Shown here one piece after another: positions 22,483-30,366 of a stretch of 48,048 nucleotides of DNA (within the stretch, counting starts at the first letter, position 1; the number at the start of each line of letters is the position of its first letter). The stretch comes from Gallionella sp. (GTDB lineage: Bacteria; Pseudomonadota; Gammaproteobacteria; Burkholderiales; Gallionellaceae): assembly GCA_024641025.1 (NCBI GenBank), contig JAHEDW010000012.1:1-48048 (forward strand), given 5' to 3'. A program made the position numbers and the translations under genes. The notes under the pieces are model-generated. The model made no database searches. It was not told the DNA's origin and saw only the letters and a program-made list of their open reading frames with translations.

Positions 22483-22650
22483 TCATTTTTGGGCATCACT
22501 GACACTATTTGTAGTGTTATTCGAAGAGCGACGTTCACCCTTTCTACGATCGGTAAAGACCAATCCGCCCATTGCTCCCCGGGTTAACCAAGGTCCTTTC
22601 GATCCAAAAGGCATGGCTTTACGGCGATCTTCCGTACTTCTGATATGCAT
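22483..22650 (-). CDS. small conserved-looking basic protein, function unknown
   Basis: ATG 22650 has a good GAAGG ribosome binding site five bases upstream and opens a 55-residue protein. The frame extends further upstream, but without a better start. The product has an internally echoed pattern, EDRRKAMPFGSKGPWLTRG and then VFTDRRKGERRSSN, two Asp-Arg-Arg-Lys blocks around a Gly-rich core, and a polar tail. I have the impression of similar short proteins in other betaproteobacteria but cannot name a family. It is soluble, basic and without cysteine. It is flanked by AsmA and the propeller lipoprotein on the same strand. Confidence 0.55.
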   Translation of the reverse strand: MHIRSTEDRRKAMPFGSKGPWLTRGAMGGLVFTDRRKGERRSSNNTTNSVSDAQK

Positions 22651-22958
22651 AGTACCCTTCAGAGCGAAGCAAACGGTAAGGCGAATAGACAAAATATTAT
22701 TGCTGTACTCAGCCTGTGCGCTTTATACCAGAACAAAGTTGAAGTGCAAGGTTAATTGACGAAAGGTATTAAAACATAAGTGGAAGGCAAGTATGTATTA
22801 AGAGGATGTGTAATTGATGCATGAGAACAACCAAACAACGCTATTTTAGAAGATAATTAACAATGGCCATAAAATTATATGCCAATTCTATTAATAAATT
22901 GGAACAGCACTTTTGGTTTGTCCAAAAGTCCGGCGCTTTGTTGCGCCGGAGGATGTGA
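22651..22958. other. 308-bp intergenic region
   Basis: AT-rich, with no credible coding frame. Its right end holds two adjacent hairpins annotated separately (22909-22950). The left end contains the ribosome binding site of the 55-residue protein and presumably its promoter, which I could not place with confidence. Confidence 0.5.
22909..22950 (-). terminator. tandem hairpin terminator after the propeller lipoprotein gene
   Basis: On the minus strand, 9 bp after the stop, TCCGGCGC (22929-22936) pairs with GCGCCGGA (22943-22950) around a six-base loop: a perfect 8-bp GC-rich stem followed by CTTTT. The next bases form a second perfect 8-bp stem, ACTTTTGG (22909-22916) with CCAAAAGT (22922-22929). 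Together they look like an intrinsic terminator with a back-up hairpin. Confidence 0.7.
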
Positions 22959-25253
22959 TTATTGGTAGGTGCCGATAGTTGTAATCGAATTAGGACCAAT
23001 TCCTGGAGGTCCTGCAGTGGCATTTGTCATGTTAAGAGTGCCATTGATCTGATCAACCTTGTACCACCAGATACTATCAGCACCGAAATTGGTGACATAC
23101 GCAAACTCGCCGCTCGGATCAAGTGTGATGGAGTGGGGCAAATTTGCAGTCAAAACGGTGTTTACCAAAGATAGAGTGCCGTTAAGAGGCTCTATTTGAA
23201 ACTGGGAAATATTATCATCACCTTCGTTTGCAACGTAGACAAACTTGCCGATCGAGTCAGTGGTTATAAAGATTGATCCAGAGCCATTTAGTGCGTCAAC
23301 CGTCGATGGAATCATAGGGCTGAGGCGTCCGCCCAAGTCAATTTTATATTGTGAAACATTTTGAACAATTCCACTTGCGGAGTTGGTCACATAAACGAAC
23401 TGACCGCTTGGATCGGCTACGACCGAGGTAGGCTGGTTTATCGCAGCAAAGTTAGCCGGATCAGAAGTTCCGCAACCACTTGTACCTGATGAGCCACAAA
23501 TGATTCTCGTTAGCGCACCCGTAGCGGAGCTAATCATGTAGGCTGATATATCACTGGTACCATGGTTTGCTGAATATGCGTATTTGCCGCTTGGATCGAC
23601 TGCGACTGATGCCGGACGCACACCAGCTGGAAAATTATCAATAATAGTAGTTGTCGAAGCATTCGCGTCGATCTGTGTAAGTGCTCCTGAGGTTGAATTA
23701 ATTGTATATGCGGAGATGGTGGCAGCACCATAGTTGGCGACATAAGCATACTTGCCGCTTGGATCTACCGTTACCGAATTTGGGTTCAGACCCGCTGCAA
23801 AGTTAGTCGGATCAGAAGTACTGCAACCAATTGTTCCTGCCGTACCACAAATGATCTTCGTTAGCTCACCATTGGCGGCGTCAATCAGGAAACCTGAGAT
23901 ATCTGAACTTGTCTGGTTTGCCACGTAGACAAATTTTCTACTGGGATCGGCAGTTACAGAAACGGGCTTATCACCTGAATTTACCGGGTTAGTGATTTCC
24001 ATCAGGCTGCCATTTATTGGATCTATTGTGTACTTTGAAACATCTAAGTTAAGAGAACCTGCGTTTGCAACGTAGGCATATCTTGGAACTGGAAATACTG
24101 CTGCAGTACCATGACTAATTGCAATTGAAATCGGTGCACCTTGTGCTGCGATCGTGGATGGTGAATTTGAACTCAGGTTTCCGTTTGCCGGATTTATCAT
24201 AAAAAGCGAAATATCATCGCTAACTTCATTCGCTACGAAGACAAATTTTCCGCTTGGATCAACACTGGTGTAGATGGGTCTGGCTCCTGCATCGAATACG
24301 TCAAAAGCTGTGAGAGTGCCGTTCAATGGATCGATCTTGTACTTAGAAACTTTGGTTCCTACAGAGGAAGTTGATCCCCAATTCGAAACATACGCATACG
24401 ATCCAGATGGATCTATTGCAATTGAGCGAGGACCGGTATTTGTCGGTGCATCTGCCATTGCGCTGAGACTTCCATCCATCTGATTGATCGTGTACTGGGA
24501 CAAGGTGTTGCCACCAAAATTAGTTACATATGCGTGAGTACCACTAGGATCAATCGCAATCGATGAAGGGCTGGAGCCTGCTGGAATATTCATATTTGGC
24601 GAAGCTGGATCAGCATCGATCTGAGTCAGTACACCACTAGTTGAGTTTATGGAAAAAATTGAAACACTATCACCATCGTAATTTGCTACGTAGGCGTACT
24701 TACCACCCGAGTCTACGGAGATTGAAAATGGCCCAGTCATTGGCTGAGAAGTAGTGGTTGCTATCGGCAATAGGCTCCCGTCCAGATTGATTTTGAATTG
24801 CGAAATATTGTTGCTGGCGTAATTCGCAACGTAAACGAAACGTCCTGTTGGATCAACTGTGACAAAGCGAGGGCCGTCACCTGCGTTGATTTGTGGGGTA
24901 GCCATTGAAGTGAGGCTGCCGTCAGTACCAATTGTGAATTGCGATACTTTACCGATCCCTCCACCCACCTCCCAGTGTGCTACATATGCGTACTTACCGC
25001 TTGGATCAAGCGCGACCGATACGGGATTCGTTCCCGCGATAATCTTCCCGATATACTTGATACGTCCAGTCGATGCATCAACAACATAGGTTGAAACACT
25101 ACCTTTGCTCCAGTCTGCGACATAAGCAAAGCGAGGCACATTGTTAGGTACAGGTGCGGGTCCAACTGAACCACTTCCCCCACCGCTTGGGCAACCAGTG
25201 AGCAGACCGAGCATAGCGACAATAATAAGCTTCGTATAAGTTGATGTGTTCAT
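22959..25253 (-). CDS. lipoprotein with two seven-bladed beta-propellers (YVTN/lactonase-like repeats)
   Basis: From ATG 25253 (AGGGG ribosome binding site) the product has 764 residues. A lipoprotein signal ends in the lipobox LLTGC (Cys21), followed by a Gly/Ser/Pro linker. The rest consists of repeats of the type DPSGKYAYVANY...ISQYxIN...GxLT. I count 14 such blades. Blades 1 and 8 (PRFAYVADW at 40 and PRYAYVANA near 390) each begin a set of seven and lack the preceding DPSG turn, so the natural reading is two complete propellers, about 40-388 and 389-764. The fold resembles 6-phosphogluconolactonase-like and YVTN proteins. An enzymatic role is not supported; a surface-exposed binding or scaffold role is a guess. 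Confidence 0.85.
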   Translation of the reverse strand: MNTSTYTKLIIVAMLGLLTGCPSGGGSGSVGPAPVPNNVPRFAYVADWSKGSVSTYVVDASTGRIKYIGKIIAGTNPVSVALDPSGKYAYVAHWEVGGGIGKVSQFTIGTDGSLTSMATPQINAGDGPRFVTVDPTGRFVYVANYASNNISQFKINLDGSLLPIATTTSQPMTGPFSISVDSGGKYAYVANYDGDSVSIFSINSTSGVLTQIDADPASPNMNIPAGSSPSSIAIDPSGTHAYVTNFGGNTLSQYTINQMDGSLSAMADAPTNTGPRSIAIDPSGSYAYVSNWGSTSSVGTKVSKYKIDPLNGTLTAFDVFDAGARPIYTSVDPSGKFVFVANEVSDDISLFMINPANGNLSSNSPSTIAAQGAPISIAISHGTAAVFPVPRYAYVANAGSLNLDVSKYTIDPINGSLMEITNPVNSGDKPVSVTADPSRKFVYVANQTSSDISGFLIDAANGELTKIICGTAGTIGCSTSDPTNFAAGLNPNSVTVDPSGKYAYVANYGAATISAYTINSTSGALTQIDANASTTTIIDNFPAGVRPASVAVDPSGKYAYSANHGTSDISAYMISSATGALTRIICGSSGTSGCGTSDPANFAAINQPTSVVADPSGQFVYVTNSASGIVQNVSQYKIDLGGRLSPMIPSTVDALNGSGSIFITTDSIGKFVYVANEGDDNISQFQIEPLNGTLSLVNTVLTANLPHSITLDPSGEFAYVTNFGADSIWWYKVDQINGTLNMTNATAGPPGIGPNSITTIGTYQ

Positions 25254-25811
25254 GGATTTACCCCTAGATATAGAAGAAAACATTGACCAATTGTACAATT
25301 TTCAAATTCAGAAACGACAAATGAAATTTAATTAAAAGTCATAAAATTGTACCTTGACTATGTTATTTATGAATGTATTGTGAAAAGAATGTATTAAAAC
25401 GAGTTACAAACCATCGAATAGTGAGTTGATGTCGAAATCGAGCGATATACGAATCTAAAAACCACACCTTCTTATTTTGATAGTTTATAGGTAGTGTGTT
25501 CACATATACTTGAATAACTAAGCTAGCAGTAAGTCAACTCAGGTTCATTTATAGCAAATTTGCGAAGTAATGCACTATCGCCCTGATTGCCATGATGTCT
25601 TTATCAAAACGAATTTAATATCGGTGTATTACTGAATAATTAGTAAGACGGATTTGGAATACCTTATCGGTGTTTGTCCTATGCTAACGGATCAAATGGA
25701 ATTCACCTTTCATCCTTATCCTTTAAGTAAGTCGTTCGCTTCATTTCGGAGCACAAAGCAAATTCGTCCTGAAGTGTGAGCCATGCTTAGGCCTGTGCAC
25801 TAGGTCTAACC

Positions 25812-25829
25812 CGACTAATTATATAGTCG
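25812..25829. promoter_or_regulatory. inverted repeat overlapping the presumed glmU -35 region
   Basis: CGACTA (25812-25817) and TAGTCG (25824-25829) are exact inverted copies separated by six A/T bases. The site lies 16 bp upstream of the TATAAT at 25846-25851, where a -35 element would be expected, and no good TTGACA is present. This geometry suits an activator or repressor operator. Confidence 0.45.
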
Positions 25830-25845
25830 CAGTCCCGCTTTCCTT

Positions 25846-25851
25846 TATAAT
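25846..25851 (+). promoter_or_regulatory. -10 element of the predicted glmU-glmS promoter
   Basis: TATAAT matches the sigma-70 -10 consensus exactly, 23 bp before the glmU ATG. The hexamer 17 bases upstream (25823-25828) is a poor -35, so the promoter may depend on a regulator. Confidence 0.5.
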
Positions 25852-25874
25852 CATGCTAAACAACTAGGCCTAAC

Positions 25875-27239
25875 ATGACCACGCTAAATATCGTCATCCT
25901 CGCTGCTGGCAAAGGCACGCGCATGTACTCTGAAAAGCCAAAAGTGCTGCACAGGCTTGCCGGAAAGCCGCTACTGCAGCATGTGCTGGACTGTGCGACC
26001 GAACTCAAGCCGAAACAGGTCTGTGTGATATATGGGCATGGCGGCGAGATGGTCCCGAAAGCGATGCAACAGTATGTAGCCAGATTCGTTATCCAGGAAC
26101 CGCAACTAGGCACTGGACATGCACTGCAACAGGCGATGCCCCATCTTGATTCAGACAGTTTGACGATGGTGTTGTATGGTGATGTGCCGTTGATCCAGCA
26201 CAGCACCCTGCATCAAATGGTGCAAGCGGGTAACAACGGTCTGGTATTGCTAACGGTGCATCTGGCGAATCCGACCGGATATGGTCGTATAGTTCGAGAC
26301 TCAAAAGGCGATGTTCTTTGCATTGTCGAAGAAAAGGATGCCACACCTGAACAGCGCGATATCAGGGAAGTGAATACTGGCATCCTGCTCGCGCCTACAG
26401 AAAGCCTTCAAGCTTGGCTTGCCAAATTACAGAACAACAACTCACAGGGTGAGTACTACCTCACTGATATCGTCAGCATGGCTGTAAAGCAGGGTATGGT
26501 TGTGCATACCGTGCAACCCAGCCATGAATGGGAGATTCACGGGATAAACAGCAAGTCGCAACTAGCCGTACTCGAGCGCACCTGGCAACTGGTGACTGCA
26601 TCTCGTTTGCTGGTTCAGGGGGTGACATTGGCTGATCCGTCACGTATCGATATACGTGGCAAGCTGACTTGCGGGCATGATGTCGAGATCGATGTTGGCT
26701 GCATTTTTGAGGGTCAGGTAAATCTGGGTGACAAGGTGCGAGTGGGTGCTTACAGCGTGATCAGGAATGCCAACATCGGCGAGGGCACAGAAATCTTACC
26801 TTATAGCCACATTGATAGCAGCGAAGTGAGTGCAAACTGTCATATTGGTCCTTATGCTCGCTTGCGCCCTGGTACCAAGCTGAATGATGAGGTGCACATA
26901 GGCAATTTCGTAGAAGTAAAAAACAGTGAGATTGCAGCTTATAGCAAGGCAAATCATCTCAGCTATATCGGAGACAGCACGATTGGTAGCAGGGTCAATG
27001 TAGGTGCGGGAACCATTACATGCAATTACGATGGCGCTAACAAACATCGCACGATCATCGAGGACGATGTATTCATCGGTTCGAACACACAATTGGTTGC
27101 TCCGGTGACTGTTGGCAAGGGAGCGACGATCGGCGCTGGCTCGACCATCACCCGAGACGCGCCGGCAGGAGAACTTACCCTCTCGCGTGGCAAGCAAACC
27201 ACCATCAAGGGCTGGAAACGCCCAATGAAAGCGAAATAG
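25875..27239 (+). CDS. glmU: bifunctional UDP-N-acetylglucosamine pyrophosphorylase / glucosamine-1-phosphate N-acetyltransferase
   Basis: Makes UDP-GlcNAc, the shared precursor of peptidoglycan and lipid A, by acetylating glucosamine-1-phosphate and then uridylylating it. The 454-residue product (456 in E. coli) has the N-terminal nucleotidyltransferase motif LAAGKGTRMYSEKPKVLHRL. The C-terminal half is a left-handed beta-helix of hexapeptide repeats, with the acetyltransferase signature NHLSYIGDSTIG and GAGTITCNYDG. It ends only 3 bp before glmS, which supplies the upstream substrate, so the two form an operon. Confidence 0.97.
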   Translation: MTTLNIVILAAGKGTRMYSEKPKVLHRLAGKPLLQHVLDCATELKPKQVCVIYGHGGEMVPKAMQQYVARFVIQEPQLGTGHALQQAMPHLDSDSLTMVLYGDVPLIQHSTLHQMVQAGNNGLVLLTVHLANPTGYGRIVRDSKGDVLCIVEEKDATPEQRDIREVNTGILLAPTESLQAWLAKLQNNNSQGEYYLTDIVSMAVKQGMVVHTVQPSHEWEIHGINSKSQLAVLERTWQLVTASRLLVQGVTLADPSRIDIRGKLTCGHDVEIDVGCIFEGQVNLGDKVRVGAYSVIRNANIGEGTEILPYSHIDSSEVSANCHIGPYARLRPGTKLNDEVHIGNFVEVKNSEIAAYSKANHLSYIGDSTIGSRVNVGAGTITCNYDGANKHRTIIEDDVFIGSNTQLVAPVTVGKGATIGAGSTITRDAPAGELTLSRGKQTTIKGWKRPMKAK

Positions 27240-27242
27240 AAA

Positions 27243-29069
27243 ATGTGCGGAATCGTAGGTGCAGTGGCACAAAGCAATGTCGTGCCGATCTTGCTTGAAG
27301 GATTGAGGCGCCTGGAATACCGTGGCTATGATTCTGCTGGCCTGGTGGTTGTGCATGATGGAAAGCTTGAGCGAATTCGAAGTACCGGACGAGTTGTCGA
27401 GCTTACCGGAAAAAGTACAAACACCCAGGGCCTGATCGGAATCGCACATACCCGGTGGGCAACGCATGGGATTCCCAGCGAGCGTAATGCTCATCCGCAT
27501 ATCAGTAAAAATCAGATTGCTGTGGTACATAACGGAATCATCGAGAACTATGAAGAATTACGCAGCCTGCTAGCTGCGAATGGATACGAATTCACATCAG
27601 ATACCGATACAGAAGTCATCGGACACCTGATACACAGCCACTATGTTCAAGGAAAGAAATTGCTGGAAGCCACTCAGGCAGCACTTGCAGAGTTGGTGGG
27701 TGCTTACGCCATTGGTGTGATAGCTGCAGATGATCCGGATCGACTCGTATGTGCCCGGCGCGGAAGCCCTCTGCTTCTTGGTGTTGGAGATAGTGGGTTG
27801 TTCATAGCATCAGATGTATCGGCACTGTTGCCGGTAACAAGACAAGTTGTCTATCTAGAAGAAGGTGACGTGGTTGAGCTGGGAAGGAGTGGATACCGGA
27901 TCTATGATGCTGCTGGCAAGAAAGTGGATCGTGTTGTGCAGACGAGTGAGTTGAGTAACGAAAGCGTACAGCTTGGCGAATATCGTCACTACATGCAAAA
28001 AGAGATCCATGAGCAACCTCAAGCATTGGCGAACACCCTGGAGTCAGTATGCAACAGTCAATCACTGGTGCCTGGTATATTCGGCGCAGAAGCAGCAGCG
28101 ACTTTCGCGGATATCGACAGCATCCTGATCCTAGCCTGCGGCACCAGCTTCCATGCCGGTTTGGTGGCACGCTTTTGGCTTGAGGAGATTGCTGGGGTAC
28201 GTTGTAATGTAGAAGTCGCTAGCGAATACCGATATCGCACCAGTGTGCCGAATCCAAAGTCGCTTGTGGTGGTAATTTCCCAATCCGGTGAAACCGCGGA
28301 TACACAAGCCGCGTTGAATCATGCCAAGCTGCTAGGTCATAGCCATACGCTTGCGATTTGCAATGTCCCGGAAAGCGCGCTGGTCAGATTATGCAAACTG
28401 CGAATGTTGACTCGAGCAGGGCCTGAGATTGGCGTAGCATCGACCAAAGCTTTTACCACGCAGCTTGCTGCACTGTTCCTTTTAACATTGGTACTTGCCA
28501 AGCAGCGAGGACGTTTGACTGAACAACAAGAGCTACAACATCTTAACGAGTTACGCCACTTGCCTAGTGCGACGCAAATGGTGCTGGAACTTGAGCCTCA
28601 AATTGCCGTGCTCGCTGAAAAGTTTGCCAACAAGCAACATGCACTTTTCCTGGGACGAGGACTGCATTATCCAATCGCGCTAGAGGGCGCACTCAAGCTC
28701 AAGGAAATCTCGTACATTCATGCTGAAGCCTATCCGGCGGGAGAGTTGAAGCATGGACCTTTGGCGCTGGTGGATCAATACATGCCGGTAATATCGGTTG
28801 CACCGAATGATGCTTTGTTGGAGAAACTGAAGTCAAATCTACAGGAGGTGCGTGCACGTGGCGGTGAGTTGTATGTTTTTGCCGATGCGAACACCCATAT
28901 TCGTGAGGTTGACGGCGTACACATCATGCAGATGCCAGAACATGCCGGATATTTGAGTCCGATTCTGCACACTATCCCGTTGCAATTGCTCGCATATTAC
29001 GTCGCCCTTCAAAAGGGCACAGACGTGGACAAGCCAAGAAACCTTGCGAAATCAGTAACGGTCGAGTGA
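27243..29069 (+). CDS. glmS: glutamine--fructose-6-phosphate aminotransferase (isomerizing)
   Basis: Entry enzyme of amino-sugar synthesis: fructose-6-phosphate plus glutamine to glucosamine-6-phosphate. The 608-residue product (609 in E. coli) starts [10 protein letters not shown], exposing the nucleophilic Cys1 after Met removal. The glutaminase domain contains HTRWATHG. Two SIS domains follow, with the SQSGETADT and [25 protein letters not shown] segments and the canonical C-terminus [11 protein letters not shown]. The 3-bp spacing after glmU leaves no room for a glmS ribozyme leader. The next enzyme, GlmM, is not in the window. Confidence 0.97.
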   Translation: MCGIVGAVAQSNVVPILLEGLRRLEYRGYDSAGLVVVHDGKLERIRSTGRVVELTGKSTNTQGLIGIAHTRWATHGIPSERNAHPHISKNQIAVVHNGIIENYEELRSLLAANGYEFTSDTDTEVIGHLIHSHYVQGKKLLEATQAALAELVGAYAIGVIAADDPDRLVCARRGSPLLLGVGDSGLFIASDVSALLPVTRQVVYLEEGDVVELGRSGYRIYDAAGKKVDRVVQTSELSNESVQLGEYRHYMQKEIHEQPQALANTLESVCNSQSLVPGIFGAEAAATFADIDSILILACGTSFHAGLVARFWLEEIAGVRCNVEVASEYRYRTSVPNPKSLVVVISQSGETADTQAALNHAKLLGHSHTLAICNVPESALVRLCKLRMLTRAGPEIGVASTKAFTTQLAALFLLTLVLAKQRGRLTEQQELQHLNELRHLPSATQMVLELEPQIAVLAEKFANKQHALFLGRGLHYPIALEGALKLKEISYIHAEAYPAGELKHGPLALVDQYMPVISVAPNDALLEKLKSNLQEVRARGGELYVFADANTHIREVDGVHIMQMPEHAGYLSPILHTIPLQLLAYYVALQKGTDVDKPRNLAKSVTVE

Positions 29070-29197
29070 CTATTTGGCACATAGCAGGGAATGATACCGA
29101 TTAATAAAGTCTGTCGGAACGAATTACTACATTCGAAAAGGCTATTGCAAGGATCAAACGACCACTCAGTGCCATAAGCAGTTCCTCAATATCGTCC

Positions 29198-29214
29198 CTA
29201 AATTTCAAATTTAG
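29198..29214. promoter_or_regulatory. 17-bp palindrome upstream of the SYLF-domain gene
   Basis: CTAAATTT-C-AAATTTAG is a perfect inverted repeat with a single central base, 39 bp before the ATG at 29254. The position is right for an operator controlling that gene. It is AT-only in its core, so chance is possible. Confidence 0.4.
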
Positions 29215-29253
29215 TGTACCGTTATCATCGTTCAACCAATGGAGGGATCAACC

Positions 29254-29823
29254 ATGTACATATTACTGCGCAAACTTCTCATCTTTTCGCTATTGATTTT
29301 ACCGACCGTCCAAGCCTTTGGCGATGAATACGTGGATACGATCAACGTGTTCCGTGAAGCCGGTGAAAGCGGACAGTTTTTCAAGACGAGCTTCGGGTAT
29401 GCCGTGTTTCCGACTATCGGCAAAGGTGGCATCGGAATTGGAGGTGCGCATGGCTCAGGCCGGGTGTATGCCGAGGGCAAATACGTGGGCGATACATCGA
29501 TGACCCAGATCACTGTTGGCTTTCAGTTAGGCGGGCAAGCCTTCAGCCAAATCATATTCTTTGAAGACAAACGCGCGTTCGGCGAATTCATCGGAGGAAA
29601 TTTCGAGTTCGGCGCGCAGGCATCGGCTGTAGCGATTACCGCCGGTGCTTCAGCACAAGCGACGACCACCGGTTCTTCTGCCGGTGCGAGTGGCGGCAAG
29701 CATGACGCCAAGACCTCGGGGAGCTACTACCGGGGCATGGCTATTTTCACAGTCGCGAAAGGCGGGCTGATGTATGAAGCCAGCGTCGGCGGCCAAAAGT
29801 TTAGCTATACGCCGAAAAAATAG
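29254..29823 (+). CDS. secreted YSC84/SYLF-domain protein
   Basis: 189-residue exported protein. ATG 29254 was chosen because a strong GGAGGG ribosome binding site (29241-29246) lies eight bases upstream; an ATG at 29239 precedes that site. A signal peptide (residues 1-21, RKLLIFSLLILPTVQA) is followed by the SYLF (YSC84-like) pattern: SFGYAVFPTIGKGGIGIGGAHGSG, then a GFQLGGQAFSQIIFFED segment and a C-terminal KGGLMYEASVGGQKFSY. SYLF domains bind lipids, notably phosphoinositides in eukaryotes; the bacterial role is unclear. An Ala/Ser/Thr/Gly-rich low-complexity stretch interrupts the domain near residues 130-150. Confidence 0.85.
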   Translation: MYILLRKLLIFSLLILPTVQAFGDEYVDTINVFREAGESGQFFKTSFGYAVFPTIGKGGIGIGGAHGSGRVYAEGKYVGDTSMTQITVGFQLGGQAFSQIIFFEDKRAFGEFIGGNFEFGAQASAVAITAGASAQATTTGSSAGASGGKHDAKTSGSYYRGMAIFTVAKGGLMYEASVGGQKFSYTPKK

Positions 29824-29882
29824 CCTCAACGCGATGACAGATCGCCTGTTGGATCAGCCACGCAGTTAACACGGGCGCATGA

Positions 29883-30030
29883 AAAGTTGCCACACGCTGG
29901 TTGGCAGCAGCGTTAAGTATCAGGAAGGTGACGTGTTCACTTCGGCGGGCATCTCCGCCGGCATTGTATGTCGCTGAAATTTTGCGTTGTCCTTACAGCG
30001 TTTTACAGAAGACGACCCTAAAACGGCGTG
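29883..30030 (+). pseudogene. decayed fragment resembling a DJ-1/PfpI-like (GlxA-type) gene
   Basis: Frame 1 (29883-29912) reads KVATRWLAAA, like the ATTHW strand of DJ-1/PfpI domains. From 29912 a second frame reads VKYQEGDVFTSAGISAGI, very like the GDVFTSAGISAGID segment that follows it in this superfamily. After an in-frame TGA (29975-29977) the same frame continues FALSLQRFTEDDP, plausible for the next helix. A frameshift, a stop codon and the loss of both ends point to a remnant. The match is by eye only. Confidence 0.38.
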
Positions 30031-30366
30031 CCCCTGAAGGCGAACGGTTGAAGTTCTGTTTTCGGGAAAATTGACTATCTGGTTTGCATCGGAAGCAGAA
30101 TGTCACAAAGTTCCGCATTCTGGTGGTGAATTCTTTAATTTTAGACGTTGCCGGCTGTAATACAGCATCCCAACTTAAAGCACCGTAGGTTACGGTCTAA
30201 AGCGTGTTTACAGGAACATCAAGTTTGTGTTCCGACAGACTTGATTACTTAGCATCAGAATGCCGTTTCATGAAATGGCAGAATGCAGGCATATAGTGAG
30301 AATCTTGCCCTAGTAGATTTCAATTATTAGCGAATCAATACTTGCCAAACATCAGTAACAATTTAC
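30031..30366. other. gene-free stretch between the DJ-1-like remnant and ubiB
   Basis: No credible coding frame. The only structure noted is an imperfect hairpin, 30218-30228 with 30235-30245 (11-bp stem, one G-T pair, six-base loop), without a following U run. The plus-strand SYLF gene and minus-strand ubiB converge on this gap, so a terminator is expected, but I could not identify a convincing one. Confidence 0.45.

Larger units (their letters stand above)
25254..25874. other. 621-bp intergenic region between divergent propeller gene and glmU
   Basis: No plausible gene on either strand. It is AT-rich near the propeller gene and should hold that gene's minus-strand promoter, which I could not define. 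The glmU-proximal end contains an 18-bp inverted repeat (25812-25829), a -10-like TATAAT (25846-25851), and a direct repeat ACTAGGYCTAAC at 25799-25810 and 25863-25874. Confidence 0.6.

Noticed and set aside
22959-25253. Recurrent sequence in the propeller gene as a possible CRISPR or tandem DNA repeat
   Set aside because: The periodicity is at protein level (blade motifs) with variable DNA sequence and spacing; no constant direct repeats with unique spacers.
27200-27242. Possible glmS ribozyme
   Set aside because: Only 3 bp separate glmU and glmS, and nothing resembling the ribozyme core is visible; the ribozyme is typical of Firmicutes.
26796-27530. Long open frame (about 244 codons) on the minus strand across the glmU-glmS junction
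   Set aside because: It is antisense to two unambiguous genes, has no recognisable domain and no credible ribosome binding site, and long shadow frames are common opposite GC-balanced coding DNA.
30218-30245. Hairpin as terminator between the SYLF gene and ubiB
   Set aside because: The stem contains a G-T pair, and no U tract follows on either strand, so it does not meet the intrinsic terminator pattern.
29824-30366. Gap examined for tRNA genes, insertion-sequence ends or small RNAs
   Set aside because: No cloverleaf, no terminal inverted repeats and no promoter-terminator pair could be recognised; only the DJ-1-like remnant stands out.
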